The notes beneath the pieces are model-generated. The model was given only the letters and a program-made list of their open reading frames with translations. It searched no databases and had not been told where the DNA came from. A program made the position numbers and the translations under genes. DNA of 64,000 nt from Paracoccus lutimaris (GTDB taxonomy: Bacteria; Pseudomonadota; Alphaproteobacteria; Rhodobacterales; Rhodobacteraceae): contig NZ_QPJL01000002.1 of the NCBI RefSeq assembly GCF_003337565.1, forward strand, positions 62,001 through 126,000, given 5' to 3'. Shown in pieces: positions 8,755 to 16,632 of the stretch (the stretch's first letter is position 1; every line of letters begins with the position of its first letter).

Positions 8755-9601
8755 ATGCAGGCCGACATAACAATCACCGCCATGGGAGTGATCCGCGAGG
8801 CGCTGACCCAGATCGCCCGAAACCGCCGATGGCTCCTGCCGATCATGGGGGTGATCTGGCTGCTGCAACTGCCCTCGTTCTTCAGCGCCGAGAATTTCAT
8901 CCCGCAGGACGCGATGGAACTGATGGGCCTGCCGCCCGGTGCGGCCAGCCTCATCCCCGCCGTCATCGTCATGCTGTCCGTCTATATCGGCACGGCATGA
9001 TCGGCACGGCATGATCGGCACGGCATGGAGCGCGGTCGGCTGGCACCGGCTGACGCTGATGGACGAAAGACCCGCGCAAGCCCTGCCGCGCTGGCACACG
9101 CAGCCGATCCTTGGCTATTTCGTGGTCTCGATGTTTTTGCCGCTGCTGACCTGGGGGCTGCCGGCACTGGCGGTCCTGCCCGTGCTGGCCCTGCTGAGGG
9201 CGCTGGATGCGCCCATGATCCTGACCGAGATCGCCGCCCTGCCTGCGGGGGTCATGGCGATCTGGCTGTCGCTGCGCCTGTCGCCGGTGCAGGTCAGCCG
9301 CGCCGTCCAGAACCCGGTCCATATCGCCGAGGCGTTCCGCCGGACGGCCCGTATGTCCCGCCCGCTCTGGGGTGTCGCCCTGCTGGGCGGCCTGTTCCTG
9401 GGGGCGCTTATCAAGTCGCAGATGCTGGTCACACCGCTGCTGACCGATGCCGAGGGATATTACCTCAGCGATACCGTCATGTTCCTTGATGGCACCTTTC
9501 TCTGGGCCACGTTTATCCTGTTCTTTCTGGTCACGATCTCGATCTTCAACACCATCTATCGGCATATGGCCCCCGATACCGAGCCAGCCGAAAACCGGTA
9601 A
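8755..9601 (+). pseudogene. Membrane-protein gene interrupted by expansion of a 14-bp tandem repeat (possible slippage switch)
   Basis: The first frame (8755-9000, 81 residues) reads MQADITITAMGVIREAL and ends VYIGTA, then stops at TGA 8998-9000, inside a triplicated 14-bp unit. The second frame reads from ATG 9011 or earlier: IGTAWSAVGWHRLTLMDER and onward to TAA 9599-9601. With a single repeat unit the two halves join in frame as VYIGTAWSAVGW. That gives a 272-residue polytopic protein, similar in size and pattern to the 250-residue paralogue upstream. The two extra units add 28 bp and shift the frame. The downstream half could be restarted from ATG codons inside the repeat. Function is unknown. 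Confidence 0.75.
8986..9027 (+). repeat. Three perfect tandem copies of a 14-bp unit inside a coding region
   Basis: The unit ATCGGCACGGCATG occurs exactly three times, at 8986-8999, 9000-9013 and 9014-9027. Because 14 is not a multiple of 3, the copy number decides the reading frame. One, four or seven copies keep the membrane-protein gene open, while three copies close it. Each unit ends in an ATG that could allow re-initiation. Confidence 0.95.
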
Positions 9602-9639
9602 CACTTGCCAATCGGCGATTTTCGCGCCATTCGCGAAAC

Positions 9640-10878
9640 ATGGAAAACTTTGCCGCCTCTGTTCGCCAGGCAGAGGTCGCGCTGCGCGACCTCTTCGAGC
9701 CGACCCCGCTTCAGAAGAACGACCACCTTTCGGCGAAATACGGCGCCGAGATCTGGCTCAAACGCGAAGACCTGACACCGGTGCGCAGCTACAAGCTGCG
9801 CGGCGCCTTCAACGCCATGCGCAAGATCGCGGGCGGGGCGCAGGGGCATTTCGTCTGCGCCAGCGCCGGCAACCACGCGCAAGGCATGGCCTATGCCTGC
9901 CGCCATTTCGGCGCCAAGGGCACGATCTTCATGCCAGTGACCACGCCCCGGCAAAAGATCGACAAGACCCGCATCTTTGGCGGCGATGCCATCGAGATCG
10001 TGCTGACCGGCGATTATTTCGACCAGACGCTGGCGGCGGCGCAGGAATTCGCCCGTGCGCAGGGCGCGACCTTCCTGTCGCCCTTTGACGATGCCGACAT
10101 CATCGAGGGACAGGCGACAGTCGGTTCGGAAATGCTGGACCAACTGGACGGGCCGCCCGATCTGGTGGTGATGCCGGTCGGCGGCGGCGGGCTTGCGGCG
10201 GGCATCACCCGCCTGCTGGCCGAGCTTTCCCCGGCGACCCGCATGGCCTTTGCCGAGCCCGAGGGCGGCGCCAGCCTGCGCGAGGCACTGCAGACCGGTG
10301 CCCCGGTCACGCTGCCGCATGTCGACAATTTCGTCGATGGTGCCGCCGTGGCCCGGATCGGCGCCCTGCCCTTTGCCGCCCTGAGCCGCTTTGATCCCGC
10401 GCAGGTCTATCTGGCCCCCGAGGACCGCATCTGCGCCACCATGCTCGAGATGCTCAATATCGAGGGCATCGTGCTGGAACCGGCCGGCGCGCTGGCTGTC
10501 GATGTGCTCAAGGACATGCCCGATCTGGCCGGCAAGCGTGTGGTCTGCATCTGCTCGGGCGGGAATTTCGACTTCGAACGCCTGCCCGAGGTCAAGGAAC
10601 GCGCGCAGCGCTTCGCCGGCCTCAAGCGTTACTTCATCCTGCGCATGCCGCAACGTCCCGGCGCGCTGCGCGAATTCCTGCAATTGCTGGGCCCCGACGA
10701 CGATATCGCGCGGTTTGAATATCTCAAGAAATCGGCACGCAACTTCGGCTCGATCCTGATCGGGATCGAGACGGTGGCGCCCGAAAACCTTGACCAGATC
10801 TGCGAGCGGCTCGAGGCCAATGGCATCGGCTATCGCGACATCACCCGCGACCCGGTTCTGGCCGAATTCCTGATCTGA
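9640..10878 (+). CDS. ilvA: Threonine ammonia-lyase (threonine dehydratase), biosynthetic
   Basis: This 412-residue PLP enzyme has its catalytic Lys at 52 in VRSYKLRGAFNAM. It also has the ASAGNHAQGMAYAC substrate loop, the PVGGGGLAAGI phosphate-binding loop and the CSGGNFDFERL motif. The C-terminus carries one ACT-like regulatory domain (from about residue 325, KRYFILRMPQRPGALREFL), matching the short IlvA form. It deaminates threonine to 2-oxobutanoate for isoleucine synthesis, usually under isoleucine feedback. No clear Shine-Dalgarno sequence precedes the ATG at 9640. It converges on the Hpt gene with 5 bp between stops. Confidence 0.93.
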   Translation: MENFAASVRQAEVALRDLFEPTPLQKNDHLSAKYGAEIWLKREDLTPVRSYKLRGAFNAMRKIAGGAQGHFVCASAGNHAQGMAYACRHFGAKGTIFMPVTTPRQKIDKTRIFGGDAIEIVLTGDYFDQTLAAAQEFARAQGATFLSPFDDADIIEGQATVGSEMLDQLDGPPDLVVMPVGGGGLAAGITRLLAELSPATRMAFAEPEGGASLREALQTGAPVTLPHVDNFVDGAAVARIGALPFAALSRFDPAQVYLAPEDRICATMLEMLNIEGIVLEPAGALAVDVLKDMPDLAGKRVVCICSGGNFDFERLPEVKERAQRFAGLKRYFILRMPQRPGALREFLQLLGPDDDIARFEYLKKSARNFGSILIGIETVAPENLDQICERLEANGIGYRDITRDPVLAEFLI

Positions 10879-10883
10879 GGCGC

Positions 10884-11234
10884 TCACGCTTCCTCGGCAC
10901 GGGGAAGCGGGCGCAGCGAGGCATCCAGCCCGCGCATCATGGCCTTTTTCGATTCGGAATAGCAGGCAAGCAAGCCGTCTATGCCGACATCCTCGGCATG
11001 GCCATCGGCGGCGCGACGCTCCTCCTCGTCGCACAAGCCGCCAAAGGCCGAGAAGCCAAGGTTCCACGCGCAACCCTTGAGGAAATGCAGCGAGGTTTCC
11101 AGCCGCTTCGGATCTTTCGCCGACAGCCGCATCATCGCGCTTTCGACCTCGTCGAGAAACATCTCCAGAATCACCTGAAATTCGGCGTCGCCGACTTCCC
11201 CGCGTAACTCACTGATGCGGTCCCAATCCAGCAT
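10884..11234 (-). CDS. Stand-alone Hpt (histidine phosphotransfer) domain protein
   Basis: This 116-residue all-helical protein has the Hpt motif HFLKGCAWNLGF, with the probable phosphoacceptor His50. The preceding helix FQVILEMFLDEVESAM and the following FGGLCDEEE helix fit the four-helix Hpt bundle. It would relay phosphate between a hybrid kinase and a response regulator in the cytosol. The ATG at 11234 is preferred over the in-frame TTG at 11240. It is divergent from a receiver-PP2C protein, its likely phosphotransfer partner, which is an inference from adjacency. Confidence 0.82.
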   Translation of the reverse strand: MLDWDRISELRGEVGDAEFQVILEMFLDEVESAMMRLSAKDPKRLETSLHFLKGCAWNLGFSAFGGLCDEEERRAADGHAEDVGIDGLLACYSESKKAMMRGLDASLRPLPRAEEA

Positions 11235-11352
11235 GGACAACCTTCGGCAGAATCGTTCCCGCAGCTTAACAGCAAAATCGTCGACGGCAGGTTAATCGCG
11301 AAAATTTTCCGGATTAACGGAACCTTCAGTCATCACAGGATAAATCTCGCGC

Positions 11353-12624
11353 ATGATGATCGTCGATCGCCAGGCTTTGACATCCGTGCCGCGAAACTCG
11401 CGGATGGTTCTGCTTGTCGACAGCAGCCGGGCGCAGCGGCGCACACTCGCGGTACAGTTGATCCGTGCCGGCTATCATGTGATCGAGGCCGCAACCAGCG
11501 AAGAGGCGATGGCGATCTGCCTTGAACGGCGGCCCGATATCGTCATTTCGGACTGGATCATCCCGGGTCAAAGCGGCCTCGATTTCTGCCGCCAGTTCCG
11601 CAACATGCAATCCGACAAATACGGCTATTTCATCCTGCTGACCTCGCGCAACGATAAAAAGGACATTGCCGAGGGGCTGCGAGCGGGGGCGGACGAATTC
11701 CTGACAAAGCCGGTCTCGGGCGCAGAATTGCTGGCGCGATTGTCCGCAAGCGAGCGAATCCTGCGGATGGAGCAGAGCCTGCGCAATGCGAATGCGCAGC
11801 TCAAGCAGACGCTTGACCAGCTGCGCGAGACGCAGGCCGCGATCGATCGCGACATGCGCGAGGCGCAGCGCCTGCAACAGGGTCTCGTACGCGAAAGCCA
11901 TGGCCGGTTCGGCACATTCGACCTGTCGCTGTTGATGCGGCCGGCGGGCCATATCGGTGGCGATCTGGTTGGGTTCTTCCCGATCAACGCCCGTCGGGTC
12001 GGGCTGTTCGCGCTGGATGTTTCGGGGCATGGCATCGCCTCGGCGCTGCTCAGCGCAAGACTGGCGGCGCTGCTGTCGGGTGCCACGGATCACAATATCG
12101 CGCTGCGAATCACCGAACTGGGGCTTTACGACGCCCGCCCGCCGCTGGAGATCCTGCACGAGCTGAACGCGCTGATGATCAACGAGCTGCGCACCGATTC
12201 CTATTTCACCATGGTTTATGCCGATCTGGACTTCCTCAGTGGCGATGTCCGGCTGGTGCAGGCCGGGCACCCCTATCCGGTGCTGCAGCGTGCCAGCGGC
12301 CAGATCGAACGGATCGGCCGTGGCGGCCTGCCGGTCGGGGTTTTCGCCAATGCCGAATACGAGGAGGTGTTTCTGACCCTTGAAGCGGGCGACCGCCTGT
12401 TCATCTCGTCCGACGGGCTGACCGAAACCGAGAACCCTCGCGGCGAAACCCTTGGCGAGGAGGGGCTGCAGGCAATCCTGAGAACCAACGCCACGCTGCG
12501 GGGCGACGCATTGCTGGAATCGATCTGCTGGTCGGCGGCACATTATGCGCAAGGCCGGCGCAATGATGATGTTTCGGCGGTCCTGATCGAAAGACGCAGC
12601 GAAAGCGAGGACGCATGGGACTAG
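11353..12624 (+). CDS. Response regulator with PP2C/SpoIIE-type serine phosphatase output (RsbU/RbaY-like)
   Basis: This 423-residue protein begins with a receiver domain of about 120 residues (phosphoacceptor Asp67 in VISDWIIPG, Thr97 and Lys119 in FLTKP). A coiled-coil linker (about 136-180) follows, then a SpoIIE-like PP2C phosphatase domain with RPAGHIGGD (196-204), DVSGHGIASALL (222-233) and the terminal DDVSAVLI metal-binding motif. Such proteins dephosphorylate STAS anti-anti-sigma factors in partner-switching cascades, as RbaY does in Rhodobacter capsulatus. No anti-sigma or STAS gene is nearby, so the target lies elsewhere. The divergent Hpt gene suggests phosphorelay input. Confidence 0.88.
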   Translation: MMIVDRQALTSVPRNSRMVLLVDSSRAQRRTLAVQLIRAGYHVIEAATSEEAMAICLERRPDIVISDWIIPGQSGLDFCRQFRNMQSDKYGYFILLTSRNDKKDIAEGLRAGADEFLTKPVSGAELLARLSASERILRMEQSLRNANAQLKQTLDQLRETQAAIDRDMREAQRLQQGLVRESHGRFGTFDLSLLMRPAGHIGGDLVGFFPINARRVGLFALDVSGHGIASALLSARLAALLSGATDHNIALRITELGLYDARPPLEILHELNALMINELRTDSYFTMVYADLDFLSGDVRLVQAGHPYPVLQRASGQIERIGRGGLPVGVFANAEYEEVFLTLEAGDRLFISSDGLTETENPRGETLGEEGLQAILRTNATLRGDALLESICWSAAHYAQGRRNDDVSAVLIERRSESEDAWD

Positions 12625-12960
12625 GCGGCGCCTTCATCTCCGCAATCGGGGCCGTTGCGGATGTCGTGGAGAAATTGGCGCTAAGCGTTGCAGGCGTCGT
12701 CTCGACGCGCAGGGCGATGCTGCGGAAGCCTTTGATGTGGGCGGGAAAACGCGCAACGCGACGGCGCCGCATATCGCGCATACGGTCAATGGGGCAGTCT
12801 CTCGCGCGGCTTCGATTGCGCTTGATCAGCGGTGTCGCGCCCGACTCGTCGGCCATGATCGGCACAATGGCTTGGCATTACGGCTCGCCCGCCCTGGACC
12901 GCATCTGTTTGCGATCCAGGATCGGACATCGCCACAAAGCGAGGCCTTCAGAACGAACGC
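12625..12960 (-). pseudogene. Degenerate IS5-like transposase C-terminal remnant
   Basis: This 384-bp gap (12625-13008) has no intact gene. Read on the minus strand, a stretch resembles the end of IS5-family transposases. MADESGATPLIKRNRSRA corresponds to the ERGAxAVIPxKRNR region. It is followed by RRRRVARFPAHIKGFRSIALR, corresponding to the RNxIERxFNKLKxFRRIATR region. The catalytic residues and reading frame are not maintained, and no terminal inverted repeats are evident. The base composition of this stretch is less biased than its neighbours. This is a remnant call from motif resemblance only; a chance similarity cannot be excluded. Confidence 0.45.
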
Positions 12961-13008
12961 GCCCTTTGAGTGTTCATGCCCGACATCGAAGCGCGGCAGA
13001 GGCTGGCA

Positions 13009-13455
13009 TCACATCCGCGACCGCGCCAGCGCCAGCCGGAAAAAAGCCCGCATGCCGGGTTCCGGCAGCTGCGACCCGGCCTCGGCCAGCGGCAGCCAGC
13101 GCGCCTCGTGCCCCTGTTCAAGCGGCATGCCCCGGCGCGCGATCGGCCGCGCCAGCCAGATGCTGCACAGCTTTTCCGCCCAAAACCCATATTCCGGCAT
13201 ATAGCAAAAGCGGCGATAGGCGCCGAGCCGCCGCGCGGCGCCTATCGCCCAACCGGTTTCCTCATAGACCTCGCGGTGCAAGGCGGCCAGAGGCGACTCG
13301 CCCGGGTCGATCCCGCCCCCGGGCAGCTGATATTCGGGGTTGGGCGCAAGCTGAAAAGTCAGCAATGCCTGCCCGTCCCGGATCAGAACGGCATAGGCAC
13401 CGGGGCGCAGGCGATAGTTCTGCGGTCCGGGCGGCGGTCCATAACGTCGAATCAT
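13009..13455 (-). CDS. NUDIX hydrolase
   Basis: This 148-residue protein has a canonical Nudix box, GGGIDPGESPLAALHREVYEETGW, with all the metal-binding Glu residues. The N-terminal segment RRYGPPPGPQNYRLRPGAYAVL is typical of alphaproteobacterial single-domain Nudix proteins. It hydrolyses a nucleoside diphosphate linked to another moiety; the substrate cannot be inferred. The start at ATG 13455 has an AAGGAGG site at good spacing. A much longer frame running upstream through the tRNA is spurious. Confidence 0.85.
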   Translation of the reverse strand: MIRRYGPPPGPQNYRLRPGAYAVLIRDGQALLTFQLAPNPEYQLPGGGIDPGESPLAALHREVYEETGWAIGAARRLGAYRRFCYMPEYGFWAEKLCSIWLARPIARRGMPLEQGHEARWLPLAEAGSQLPEPGMRAFFRLALARSRM

Positions 13456-13596
13456 GCCCGGCCTCCTTGTCTGCTCGAGCTTGTCGCACCCGCCCCTTGG
13501 CCCGCTGTGGCGGCCGGGCCGGGTGGGCTTGCCGGCTCCATAGCGGCCCGTCCGGCCAGCGACAACGGGCAGCGAGAGTGGCATGCGGGAAAATGC

Positions 13597-13633
13597 AAAA
13601 ACCGCACGAACCCTTTGGGATCGTGCGGTTTTT
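13597..13633 (-). terminator. Rho-independent terminator for tRNA-Leu (bidirectional shape)
   Basis: AAAAACCGCACGA (13597-13609) and TCGTGCGGTTTTT (13621-13633) form a perfect 13-bp stem with T runs readable on either strand. It starts 5 bases beyond the 3' end of the minus-strand tRNA-Leu gene. Confidence 0.88.
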
Positions 13634-13637
13634 GTCA

Positions 13638-13722
13638 TGGTGCCCAGGAGAGGACTCGAACCTCCACGCCTTGCGGCACACGGACCTGAACCGTGCGCGT
13701 CTACCAATTCCGCCACCTGGGC
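13638..13722 (-). tRNA. tRNA-Leu (anticodon CAG)
   Basis: Reading the minus strand from 13722, the acceptor GCCCAGG pairs with CCTGGGC near the 3' end, and CCA is encoded (13638-13640). The D arm contains GCGGAATTGGTAGACGC. The anticodon stem is CACGG/CCGTG with loop TTCAGGT, so the anticodon is CAG. The long variable arm typical of type II tRNAs is present (TGCCGCAAGGCGT), as is a T arm with GGTTCGAGTCC. It reads CUG codons, the dominant Leu codon in this GC-rich genome. Confidence 0.96.
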
Positions 13723-13741
13723 AGGTGGTGTGAGCGGGGTG

Positions 13742-13768
13742 ATTAAGGCCAGCCGCAGAGGGTGTCAA
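13742..13768 (-). promoter_or_regulatory. Probable sigma-70 promoter of tRNA-Leu
   Basis: On the minus strand a perfect -35 TTGACA (13763-13768) is followed after 15 bp by a -10-like CTTAAT (13742-13747), about 20 bases before the tRNA 5' end. The short spacing and imperfect -10 make this moderate. The remaining 13769-13975 gap toward the GMC gene shows nothing else recognisable. Confidence 0.5.
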
Positions 13769-13975
13769 CAGGGGTCGAAAAGAAATTTCACCGCAACGCA
13801 ATCTTTTTTGCCGGAAGACCATGTACGCCAAGACGAACGCATCTGGCAGGGCCGTTCCGCCATCCGCCGAGCCAGCAATCTGTCCTTTCCGGTAGCTTTC
13901 TGCACCACCGTGGAATATCTATAAACGATTGATGATTAGCGCTTTGTGATGATTGTATCGACGAACGGATTTGCC

Positions 13976-15574
13976 ATGGACGACCTCTCGTCACGCGAAT
14001 GGGATGCCATCGTCATCGGAACCGGGGTCGGCGGCGGGGTGATTGGCCGCAGCCTTGCCGAAGCCGGGCTGTCGGTGCTGTTCGTCGAAAAGGGCCCAGA
14101 TCTGGGCGATGCGGCGCTGGACGCGCTGAATATCGCGGATCGTACCCCCGAGGCCCGACTGGCCAATGGCGCCTGGCCGCGCCTGCTCGAGGCCGAACTC
14201 GACGGCAAATGGTGCGAGCTGGACGGTATGATCGGCGCAGGGGTCGGCGGCACATCGGCCTTTTATGCCGCGACGCTGGAACGTCCCGAGCGTCACGACC
14301 TTGAATCGACCGCCACCCATCCGCATCCGACCGGTGGCTGGCCCATCGGCTATGACGCCTTCAAACCCTGGTTCGAGCTGGCCGAAAAGACCTTTCATAT
14401 CAACGGCGAGGTCGATCCGCTGGCCCCCGAGGGTGCCGCGATCCTGCCGCCGCTGCCGCCCCTGCCCGCCTCGGATGCCGCTTTGATCGCGGATCTGCGC
14501 CGCGCCGGGATGCACCCCTATCGCACCCATATGGCGGCGCGCTTCGTGCCGGGCTGCGACAATTGCTTTGGCCGGCGCTGCCCGCGCCGCTGCAAGATGG
14601 ACGGGCGCTCTGCCGGGGTTCTGCCTGCGCTCGAGACCGGCCGGGCGGCGCTTCTTGACCGCTGCACCGTCACCCGGATCGAGGCAGATGCCGGCACCGT
14701 CACTGGCCTGACCTGCCAGCGCGACGGCCAGGCCCTGACCCTGCGCGCCAAGCGCTATGTCCTTGCCGGGGGCGGTCTTGCCTCGCCGACGCTGATGCGG
14801 CGCTCGACCAGCGAATACTGGCCCGAGGGCCTGGGCAACCGTCACGATCTGGTCGGCCGCAACCTGATGTTCCACTTAAGCGAGATCATCGCGATCTGGG
14901 CCGGCAAGACGGCGGGCGAAAGCGGGGCTTCGCGCTCGATCAGCATGCGCGATCTGTATTTCGTCGAAGGGCAGCGCTTCGGCACCGTGCAATCCATGGG
15001 CCTGACTGCCGGATTCGGCGAAATCCTTTACACGATGAACAAGCATTTCGCCCATTCGCCGCTGCGCAAGCTGCGGCCCTTGCGGCATGGTCTGCGCCTT
15101 CCGGCCTGGCTGGCGGCCAAGGCCATGGGTCATGCGAAACTGTTCGTCGGCGTGCTCGAGGACCTGCCCTATGCGCATAACCGCGTGCTGCCCGACCCCG
15201 AGGACGGCGACCGGCTGCGCTTTCACTATGATATCTCAGATGAATTGCAGCAGCGCCGCGCCGCGTTCCGCAAGGCGATGCGGCAGGCATTTCGCCCGCA
15301 TCGCGCCATGTTCACCAGCATCGCGCCCGAGCTGAACTTTGCCCATCCCTGCGGCACGCTGCGCTTTGGCGACGATCCGCGCAGCAGCGTGCTGGACCGC
15401 GACTGCAAGGTGCATGGGCTGGACAATCTTTATGTGACGGATTCCTCGTTCATGCCGACCTCGAACGGGGTCAATCCCAGCCTGACAATTGCGGCAAATG
15501 CGCTGCGGGTCGGCGACCGCATCGTCGCAGCCATGCAGCCACGGCTTGCCGCTGCCCAAAGCCTTGGCTATTGA
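13976..15574 (+). CDS. GMC-family flavin oxidoreductase
   Basis: This protein of about 532 residues has an N-terminal FAD-binding motif (DAIVIGTGVGGGVIGRSLAEAG, then a VEKG acidic strand end). The central GGTSAFYAATLERP segment and the C-terminal GMC signature (NLYVTDSSFMPTSNGVNPSLTIAANALR) complete the architecture. It likely oxidises an alcohol or sugar with FAD. An unusual Cys cluster, CDNCFGRRCPRRC, lies near the middle. I start at ATG 13976, just ahead of the flavin fold; GTG 13946 and ATG 13949 are possible alternatives because no start has a strong ribosome site. The substrate is unknown. Confidence 0.82.
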   Translation: MDDLSSREWDAIVIGTGVGGGVIGRSLAEAGLSVLFVEKGPDLGDAALDALNIADRTPEARLANGAWPRLLEAELDGKWCELDGMIGAGVGGTSAFYAATLERPERHDLESTATHPHPTGGWPIGYDAFKPWFELAEKTFHINGEVDPLAPEGAAILPPLPPLPASDAALIADLRRAGMHPYRTHMAARFVPGCDNCFGRRCPRRCKMDGRSAGVLPALETGRAALLDRCTVTRIEADAGTVTGLTCQRDGQALTLRAKRYVLAGGGLASPTLMRRSTSEYWPEGLGNRHDLVGRNLMFHLSEIIAIWAGKTAGESGASRSISMRDLYFVEGQRFGTVQSMGLTAGFGEILYTMNKHFAHSPLRKLRPLRHGLRLPAWLAAKAMGHAKLFVGVLEDLPYAHNRVLPDPEDGDRLRFHYDISDELQQRRAAFRKAMRQAFRPHRAMFTSIAPELNFAHPCGTLRFGDDPRSSVLDRDCKVHGLDNLYVTDSSFMPTSNGVNPSLTIAANALRVGDRIVAAMQPRLAAAQSLGY

Positions 15575-15607
15575 ACGGTAAGCACGCCACCAAGGGGAGC
15601 GAGAGCC

Positions 15608-16600
15608 ATGTCCGCAGCCAAGCTTGTCACCATCTATGGCGGATCGGGATTCCTGGGCCGGCAGATCGCGCGGGTGATGGCCGCGCAGGGCTGGCGCATC
15701 CGCGTCGCCGTCCGCCGCCCGAACGAGGCGGGCGTCGTGCGCACCTATGGCGCGCCGGGCCAGATCGAGCCGGTGCCCTGCAATATCCGCGACGACCTGT
15801 CGGTGCGCGCCTGCATGGCCGATGCCGATGCGGTCATCAACTGCGTGGGCATTCTGGTGCGCGAGGGCAAGAACACCTTCGACGCCATCCATGAAGAGGC
15901 CGCCGGCCGCATCGCCCGCATCGCCGCCGAAACCGGTGTCAAGCATGTCGTGCATGTCTCGGCGCTGGGGGCAGACGCGAATTCCGAAAGCCATTACGCC
16001 GCCTCAAAGGGCCGGGGCGAGGCGCTGGTCCTGCAGCACCGTCCGGATGCCGCGATCCTGCGGCCCTCGATCATCTTTGGCCCGGACGACAATTTCTACA
16101 ACCGCATCGCGGCGATGACCCGCTTTGGGCCGGTGCTTTTCGTGCCCGGCGCGGAAACCGAGGTGCAGCCGGTCTATGTCGTCGATGTCGCGCAGGCCGC
16201 CGCCATGGCCGCCGCGGGCGAGGCCGGGCCGGGCATCTATGAGCTGGGCGGCCCCGATGTCGTCACCATGCGTGGCATAGCTCAGCAGGTGCTGGGCGCA
16301 ACCGACCGACGCCGCGCCGTCATCGGCATTCCGAACTGGATGGCCGGGGTGATGGGCTCGATCCTGGATGCGGGGCAGGTCGTCACCGGCGGTCTGCTGA
16401 CCAACCGCATCCTGACCAAGGATCAGGCCCGCACCCTGCGCCTGCCCAACCGTGTCGCCGATGGCGCAAAAACCTTTGCCGATCTGGGGATCGCGCCAAT
16501 TTCGGCGCCAGCGATTCTTGACACCTATCTGTGGCGCTTCCGCCCCTCGGGGCAGTATGAATCCATTACCGCCTCGGCAAAGAACCTGCGCGACAATTGA
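15608..16600 (+). CDS. Complex I NDUFA9-subunit-like NAD(P)-binding protein (atypical SDR)
   Basis: This 330-residue protein opens with the Rossmann motif [17 protein letters not shown] and has [39 protein letters not shown] and [15 protein letters not shown]. All are characteristic of the NDUFA9 / complex I 39-kDa-like atypical SDR family found across Alphaproteobacteria. It probably binds NADPH at the membrane interface. A role in complex I stability is known for the mitochondrial homologue but is only inferred here. It has a GGGGAG-type ribosome site and is followed closely by uppP. Confidence 0.85.
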   Translation: MSAAKLVTIYGGSGFLGRQIARVMAAQGWRIRVAVRRPNEAGVVRTYGAPGQIEPVPCNIRDDLSVRACMADADAVINCVGILVREGKNTFDAIHEEAAGRIARIAAETGVKHVVHVSALGADANSESHYAASKGRGEALVLQHRPDAAILRPSIIFGPDDNFYNRIAAMTRFGPVLFVPGAETEVQPVYVVDVAQAAAMAAAGEAGPGIYELGGPDVVTMRGIAQQVLGATDRRRAVIGIPNWMAGVMGSILDAGQVVTGGLLTNRILTKDQARTLRLPNRVADGAKTFADLGIAPISAPAILDTYLWRFRPSGQYESITASAKNLRDN

Positions 16601-16632
16601 TCCGCCGCAGCTCTCTCTGAAGGAAAGACGGC

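Noticed and set aside
9011-9601. The downstream half of the broken membrane gene as an independent short gene
   Set aside because: The sequence joins perfectly in frame with the upstream half if one repeat unit is used, and the join is matched by the paralogue. It is more likely one interrupted gene, although re-initiation is possible.
12615-13733. A 372-codon plus-strand frame spanning the IS remnant, NUDIX gene and tRNA-Leu
   Set aside because: It runs antisense to a well-supported NUDIX gene and through a tRNA; its low-complexity Arg/Ala/Pro composition marks it as spurious.
13456-13975. tRNA-Leu as an integration site for a genomic island next to the IS remnant
   Set aside because: No duplicated tRNA 3' end, integrase gene or composition shift was found on either side; flanking genes are housekeeping.
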